A stretch of DNA of 64,000 bases from Colletotrichum lupini (Eukaryota; Ascomycota; Sordariomycetes; Glomerellales; Glomerellaceae). Location: the NCBI RefSeq assembly GCF_023278565.1, contig NC_064676.1, positions 372,001 to 436,000 on the forward strand, in the 5' to 3' direction. Below, piece after piece: positions 58,642 through 64,000 of the stretch (positions are counted from its first letter, which is position 1; each line of letters begins with the position of its first letter). The notes under the pieces are model-generated. The model was not told where the DNA came from and made no database searches. It was given only the letters and a program-made list of their open reading frames with translations. A program made the position numbers and the translations under genes.

Positions 58642-59401
58642 TTCCTTGCCTGGTTTTCTTCATTTCTACTGTAAATATTTTCAGACGCGCGACTTTTGCG
58701 AGTTGGAGCTGGCATGGAGACAGGAGTTCAGTCGTTCGGTAGCGTGTGTATTTCAGTATCAACAGCAAGCGATATCTCCATGCGAGGTCTCTGACAGGAA
58801 AGATTGTGACACGTTTGTGTAGGTTCAAGCTCCGATGGCGAGCATGCTGATTTAACTTACGAAACAAGCCGAGGTTGACTTTGGCAAACCGTGTTAAGAT
58901 GATCTTTCGCTGCTTGTAGGTGAAGTTCGAATTCCCGCTCAATAGACTTTTAGTAAGTGCGATGGCCCATAAGAAGCTTGGAGGCTCTAGGGACCTCCAC
59001 CAGCTGCAAGGAGTGAATCGGGGGTTACTGCATCCGGTCAGCGGAGAAATAACAGGATTCCCGCAGCCGGGACAAAAAACCAGCCTCGAACTTCTCGAAG
59101 CCTCAGCTATAGGGCAGTCCTATTCATCGCATTCGACGACCTTAAAGTAAGGATACAGTGTACAGTCTCAGAATAGAGGATGTTAAGGGGGTTGAGCTAT
59201 GGAGCTGGTGTTATCGAATCGAACCCGGGAACATGCAACTTCTACGGAGATATTGTCTAAGTCTCAATGATAAAGCGATCGATGATAGTTGTGGCGAACC
59301 GAGGTAGCTCTTGAGTGAAACTTTTTGGTCTTTTAGTCAAATGCAAGGCACGCCATGCACTATCTACATTAAAAAGAAAATTCAGAGACAAAGTCATAAG
59401 C
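58642..59401. other. Convergent 3' flanks of oxalate decarboxylase and small secreted protein
   Basis: 760 bp; no gene supported. Confidence 0.5.
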
Positions 59402-59812
59402 TCAGTTGAATCCAGGACCTCTGCCAGCCTGGGTTCCGCAGACGCAGTCAAAGTCGTTGTTCGCCTTGCTGTTGCACTCGTTAGAACAACAATAGCATCG
59501 ATGAGTCCGTGGAGGTAAACTTACTCAATGCAGACAGCCAAGTTTGCGGTTGTGTCCGAGCACTATGAAGATGTTTAGTTCGAGTTATGAGTAGAAGTCC
59601 TAATAAGTAACCTACATGCTTAATGCACTGGCCCTTGCAGCCATCCCGCTGTTCTTGAGTCTTGCAGTTTTTGAAAAGCTACAAAAGTCAGCTATGGGAA
59701 TTTTACAATCAGCAAGTCTTAGATCGGGACTGACCTCAGCATTTGAAGGTGTACGGCACTCGACAAAAGCCATGGCGGCTCCGGCGGAAGCGAGGAGGAG
59801 AATGAACTTCAT
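59402..59812 (-). CDS. Small secreted 8-cysteine protein (effector- or defensin-like)
   Basis: Four tiny exons: 59812-59735, 59678-59616, 59562-59525, 59468-59402 (introns 56, 53, 56 nt), 81 aa. All splice sites are GT..AG and phases fit, but no single frame reveals it. The signal peptide is MKFILLLASAGAAMA. The mature ~66 residues contain exactly eight cysteines, spaced C-x11-C-x8-C-x3-C-x3-C-x9-C-x9-C-x1-C, enough for four disulfides. The pair CKGQC (Cx3C) and the final CVC (CxC) recall the cysteine-stabilised alpha-beta signature of defensins, though the spacing is not that of a standard class. Ends GRGPGFN. Secreted; role (antimicrobial, effector, signalling) cannot be told. An ORF reading only the first exons would give a false 66-residue protein. 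Confidence 0.75.
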
Positions 59813-62738
59813 GTTGACTGGTTGGAAGTGAAATTGATAGGCTCGGTGTATGGTATTGTTGATGATGATGATTTTGCTTTTTTGAGACGAATGAGCTGCG
59901 ATTAAGCTTACTTATGTACTTGGATTGAATTCAGCGAATTTTCCGCAGCTCTCGATAAACTTCAGATGAGGAAAGGATGGTATCAAATTGATTGAAAACC
60001 CGACGGGACGAACGGGTCATGGCATGCTGTATGACTCTGTTGTTCCACTCTGAACTTTAAATCTGTAGGGCTTTGCGAGCAACCTGCTGACTTTAAAACC
60101 GAGCCGCTATTAAGTGAAGCCGCTAATCCAGCTCGGCTTCGGGAACGGATCACAGAAAGGCAGACCCATTATCTCCATCTTGGCGATGACTCGTGTCAGC
60201 ATCAAAGAGAAGGGTTGAATGACGGGCGCCGTCAGCTGCGTGGAGTCTGAAACCGCCCTGGCATTCAACAAGTTCCAGGATCACTCAGGTACGAGAACCA
60301 AGTTGCCTAGGGATCAGACCATAAAGAACGTCTTCGCTGAGTAATTTTATGGATTCTTTGCTTTTGCACTCCCAGTCAGCGCATTGGTATTCAACGAGGC
60401 AACGGGACGGGACTTCCGACCAAATTAAGCGAGAGAATCGCAATGTTTCGATATTAATCTGCAATGATTGAAATCGACTAGAATCACGTGTACAGATAGT
60501 GTCAGGCTCTGCCTAGATAGGGGATAGCATAAGGGGCAGCAGGAGGAGGACTAGGCAACAAAGGAGCAGCTCAGGTATTTATAGAGCGCTGAGAGTCCAC
60601 TTCGAGGGAAGAGGCAGATTTCAGCAATGCATCTTCTAGACCCTAACAGCAGTTGGCCTCTGTGAGCTTCTTCCCTATGTCGTATACCTATTGACAGATA
60701 GGTCGACCGATGGGATAATCATTTTTGTCAGCTGGACAACTTTCCAACAAGCGGCTTTGAACACATTTTTCGATCGAGTTCATCCGGCAGCCGGCTTGGT
60801 CCTGTCCTTATCGTCAATAGTGGAACTTTGGCACTTGGAAGCGCTTTGACTTTCAGTTGACAAGGATCTGTTTCTGCTCGCTTGAGACAGATATCTGGTT
60901 TGGGGCCGGAAGTAAAGTTAATTAAATATGGCTTTACCAGGTAAATGATACTACTGCGTCAATAGCACAGCCTCTGTGTCTCTTGTGCCATATTTATCAG
61001 TGTGAAGTCCGCCGACAAATAGTTTTCAGGCCTGAAACCGAAGGTAGCTGGCTCTTTACAATCTATCAAGGTAAAACGAGTTGTTAGCACGGAGGATGTG
61101 TTCGTTGCAGTCACATTACAATCAAAATTGATGCGAGACTCAACGGATTGAGCTGATATAAGGTAGTGGATGTTTCATCGATATCTGAACTGCATGGTTT
61201 TATCAATAAATTGAGGCGGCTCTCTCATGTCTCTCTTGGGGATCAATGCACGATGACACCAAGCGGATGCGTACAGGAATATGTCTTCGGCATTGAGAAC
61301 TTTAGAACGTTGGCTAGGGACGACAAAGCTAATAGAGATGGATTCCATTCTCTGCCCTTGTTTTTGCAAATTGAAGGGAATTTGAACTTGTCGAGCAGCT
61401 GCTAAATGCGGGTGAGACATTTTAGTCGCCCGGACGGGCGCTGAGGATTTCTCGAGGCGCACTTGTCGATCAGTGGCGCAAGGCCCTCCCAAATCCCTAG
61501 CCAAAGTCTCCACGTTTGAGTTGTAGACTACGTCTAGAACAGCCGCCATTGCGGGGTGATAGATTCGTTTCACGGCTGGTTCCGCGAGGCAGCAATATTT
61601 CCCGTCGTTCTGGGTTCTGTGGAACATGAAGTAACTTTCTATTCCATGTCTGGGAATGGGGCCGGCTCATTTCTCTCGCCTCCTCTCGATGGTATGCGTG
61701 CGTTATTGAGATCTCCTTCTGTCTCAGAAATACGCAGATCCGACAATGATGACAAGCTGTCGAACGTACACTACGGATATGTGGCGGCGACCGAGAAGGC
61801 CTCACCGCATGTCATTTGCAGCGGGGTTGTGCAGCTGGGGGCATGGGCAAGAACGCCGTGCTGTCTTGGAATTCTGCCACCTACGAGACATGGCTGCCCT
61901 AATGAATGATCGGTCATGGCAGTCCCTTCAGCTCCAAAATAACCTTAGCATACGTGCATACCTATGCCCTAGGCTTTAGCGGCTAGCCTCAGATCGTCTG
62001 ACGCCTCAAAGTGTCTAACATGTGCTTGTGGTCTGGGAAAAGCCGCCATGGGAATCTGCTGTGGCAAAACGGGCGTCTCATCCTGTGAAGTGAATCACAT
62101 CACGATTCACAGTGTGAGTTTAGGTATCTGCCTTCAGTTGAGAAAAGGTAAAGACTTGCATAGATTTACCTGCTACCATGGCTTTTGTTGCAGGTCGCGA
62201 CTCATTAACCGAAGGCACAACAGCCACAAATTGGTGGTGGTTCAAGTGCTTTTTGGAAAGTCCAGTGGTGTTGAAGCGAAAACTACGACATACCAACTAG
62301 TTGCTCAGAAGAAGAAGAGTTTTCACCCGATAAACTTTTAAATATTGACACTGAATTTGCCACCTTGGAGTCGTAGGCAAGCCGTCGGTGGCGAGGTATG
62401 AACTTGATTTAAGTTTGTGGCTAATACAGCTGAACTCGCTAGTAGGGATAAGCGAGTATCCAAGCCAAATCGGTGCAAGAGGCTGCTTCCAGCCGAGTTA
62501 TGGACAGAGAATCTGGTATCTAAGTGGTGGCGACCGCATACATGGTGATAAGCAGGGCATGAGAGCTTGACGGGTGTTTGTGAAAGACAGTGCCACATAA
62601 GTAAGGTGATTATGATGGCGTATAAGAAGACGATTTTCCATGCATGTCGTGAGCAAATAATAAGAAAGACTTCTATGCCATCTCTCAATCAGATCAACTA
62701 TTTTGTAGTACCATATTCGCTTATTCAAACTATTAGCA
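59813..62738. other. Gene-free stretch of 2.9 kb
   Basis: No gene, RNA or repeat that I can support; frames are short and domain-free, and base composition is near the window average, without RIP signature. Its left end holds the promoter of the small secreted protein and its right end that of the partial gene. Confidence 0.45.
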
Positions 62739-64000
62739 ATGGACGTCAACAACTCCAACCTTACAGACCTCAAATACGGATATGATTTCGTGGTCAGCAC
62801 AACTCAAGCCAGCATTAACTCTGGCTTGTTGGAATATCTCTGGGAAAGTAACCAGCCAGTTAACTATATTTGCTATATCTCAGTAAGTATTCCCAGATGA
62901 AAAATTATGGCAAAATGCCAGGTGGGAGATCAATATTATCGACCAACTGCTTACATAGCCGCCACAGGACTCGAATAACGGAAACGCCACAACCCAGATC
63001 AGTCTCGATGAACTGTTGAAGAGGACAGACGGGGTCAACCCGTTTGAGATCCTGGATGGTGCATCGCCGAATGACCCTCGAATTGAAGAGCTCACTCGAA
63101 ACAACTTCGTCGTTGGCGTGAAGATTCGCATTGGTGTGCCCCCAGGCATAATGCCCAAGGAGCTTCCTCCAATCCTGGAGCTCGGCAAGAGTGACGGCAA
63201 GTCTCTCTTCCGAATGTTTTGCTCCGAGTTCCAGGGTATTCAGAATACGACAAGCGAAGGACCATCCGCAAACGGACGTTGGAACGTCTGGAACCAGCCC
63301 TCTGGATCGCCGTGGTATATCGAGACGGACGTCAACATCCTCAATAAGAGCCTTGACTGGGGCCTCGAGACACCCTACTTTAATCACCGCCCAGAGCTTA
63401 TGGAAAACCTCAAGTCTCAATTCAACTATCTTCCTCCCAGCAAGTCTTACAGCCTTCAGCAAACTCTTATGGATCTAGAAACTGCTGCCGATCAAAGCAC
63501 ACCCAATTTCGTGGGCATTCCAGTCGGTTCCCCCACCTTAGAAATCCTGCAGAAGAACTTCGTCGACCTCTACAGCAAAGCAGCCAAGAGCTACGGACAA
63601 CCGATTCTTGCAGTTGCCGCCGTTGCTGAAGACCATCCAGATCCTTCCACACTCCAGGTGACTTCGGTTGAAGTGGGCATCAGCCGGTACAAGGACTCCA
63701 ATGCTTGCGTCGTCAACAATCCGACCCCCGAACAGGCCGCCGCAGCGACCCTTGACCATCTCTGCATGACGAACTGCCACAGTGCTCCGACAGTCTCGGA
63801 TCCCTACTGGCACTGGAACTGGGTCCAGCCCGGGGAGGTGAAAAGCGAAAGTGGTGTTATTGCCATCAAGCGAAGTGTATTCGCCGAGCAGTTGATGAAC
63901 ATCATCCTGCCATCTGCTCGGAACTCTTGCCTCACCTCTCAAGTTGACATCGAATTTACCGACTCCTGGGGCAACTGGAAACCGGTGATACATTTTTCTC
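62739..64000 (+). CDS. Uncharacterised fungal protein, 3' end beyond window
   Basis: Exon 1 is 62739-62882 (48 codons), then a 76 nt intron GTAAGT..CATAG, and exon 2 from 62959 stays open to the last base: at least 395 residues. It starts MDVNNSNLTDLKYGYDFVVS with STTQASINSGLLEYLW, no signal peptide. The second exon is a hydrophilic, beta-strand-like sequence with FVVGVKIRIGVPPGIMPKEL, PSGSPWYIETDVNI, LQQTLMDLETAA and WNWVQPGE. I recall similar multi-copy proteins of unknown function in ascomycetes but cannot name a domain. The start has a fair context (AGCAATGG). The high codon quality and clean intron argue for a real gene. Confidence 0.75.

Noticed and set aside
59190..59260. tRNA-like sequence on the minus strand (GGGTTCGATTC)
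   Set aside because: The would-be T stem does not pair (CCGGG against CGATA) and no acceptor or anticodon stem can be built.
1..64000. CRISPR arrays, dispersed 5S rRNA, secondary-metabolite backbone genes (PKS/NRPS/terpene synthase)
   Set aside because: Looked for and not seen; the P450, flavin oxidase and glycosyltransferase have no backbone enzyme within the window.

Overview
This is a window of a filamentous ascomycete (Pezizomycotina) genome. The evidence is spliced genes with 49-80 nt GT..AG introns, fungal gene families (Zn2Cys6 regulators, AA9 oxygenase with CBM1, GH5 mannanase, ERG3 sterol desaturase, Kelch-TM and NACHT-ankyrin proteins) and a left edge of AT-rich, CpA-depleted DNA typical of repeat-induced point mutation (RIP). 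I see no bacterial-type operons. The species cannot be named from the sequence alone.

Layout. 1-1320 is a RIP-degraded Ty1/copia pol relic abutting a truncated C2H2 regulator (1325-2117, minus). 2655-8393 holds a P450 and a homogentisate dioxygenase sharing a 497 bp divergent promoter, followed by a convergent BBE-type flavin oxidase: a possible aromatic-oxidation group. 9110-11296 is a NACHT-type NLR-like gene whose 3' end is replaced by a ~615 bp inverted-repeat element (11233-11847). 12130-22523 carries an aquaglyceroporin-like protein, a secreted aspartic protease, a Kelch membrane protein and a UDP-glycosyltransferase. 22665-26774 is an intact SesA-NACHT-ankyrin NLR-like gene. 28100-36225 holds a proline-rich protein, an AA9 oxygenase with CBM1, a tRNA-Thr and a secreted beta-mannanase. 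36583-47688 holds a DUF300 membrane protein, a Zn2Cys6 regulator, ERG3 and a GNAT acetyltransferase. 48262-54304 is a compact Zn2Cys6 regulator / FAD amine-oxidase-like enzyme / APC permease group with five GATA sites in the shared promoter. 56885-64000 has a secreted bicupin oxalate decarboxylase, a four-exon 8-cysteine secreted peptide, a gene-free stretch and a partial unknown gene running off the right edge.

Together the genes suggest a plant- or litter-associated fungus: wall-degrading enzymes (AA9, mannanase), oxalate removal, a secreted protease and a small cysteine-rich secreted protein, with two NLR-like incompatibility/immune genes, one intact and one broken by a mobile element. Exon structures were derived by hand from splice consensus plus reading-frame and family continuity; no alignment was run.
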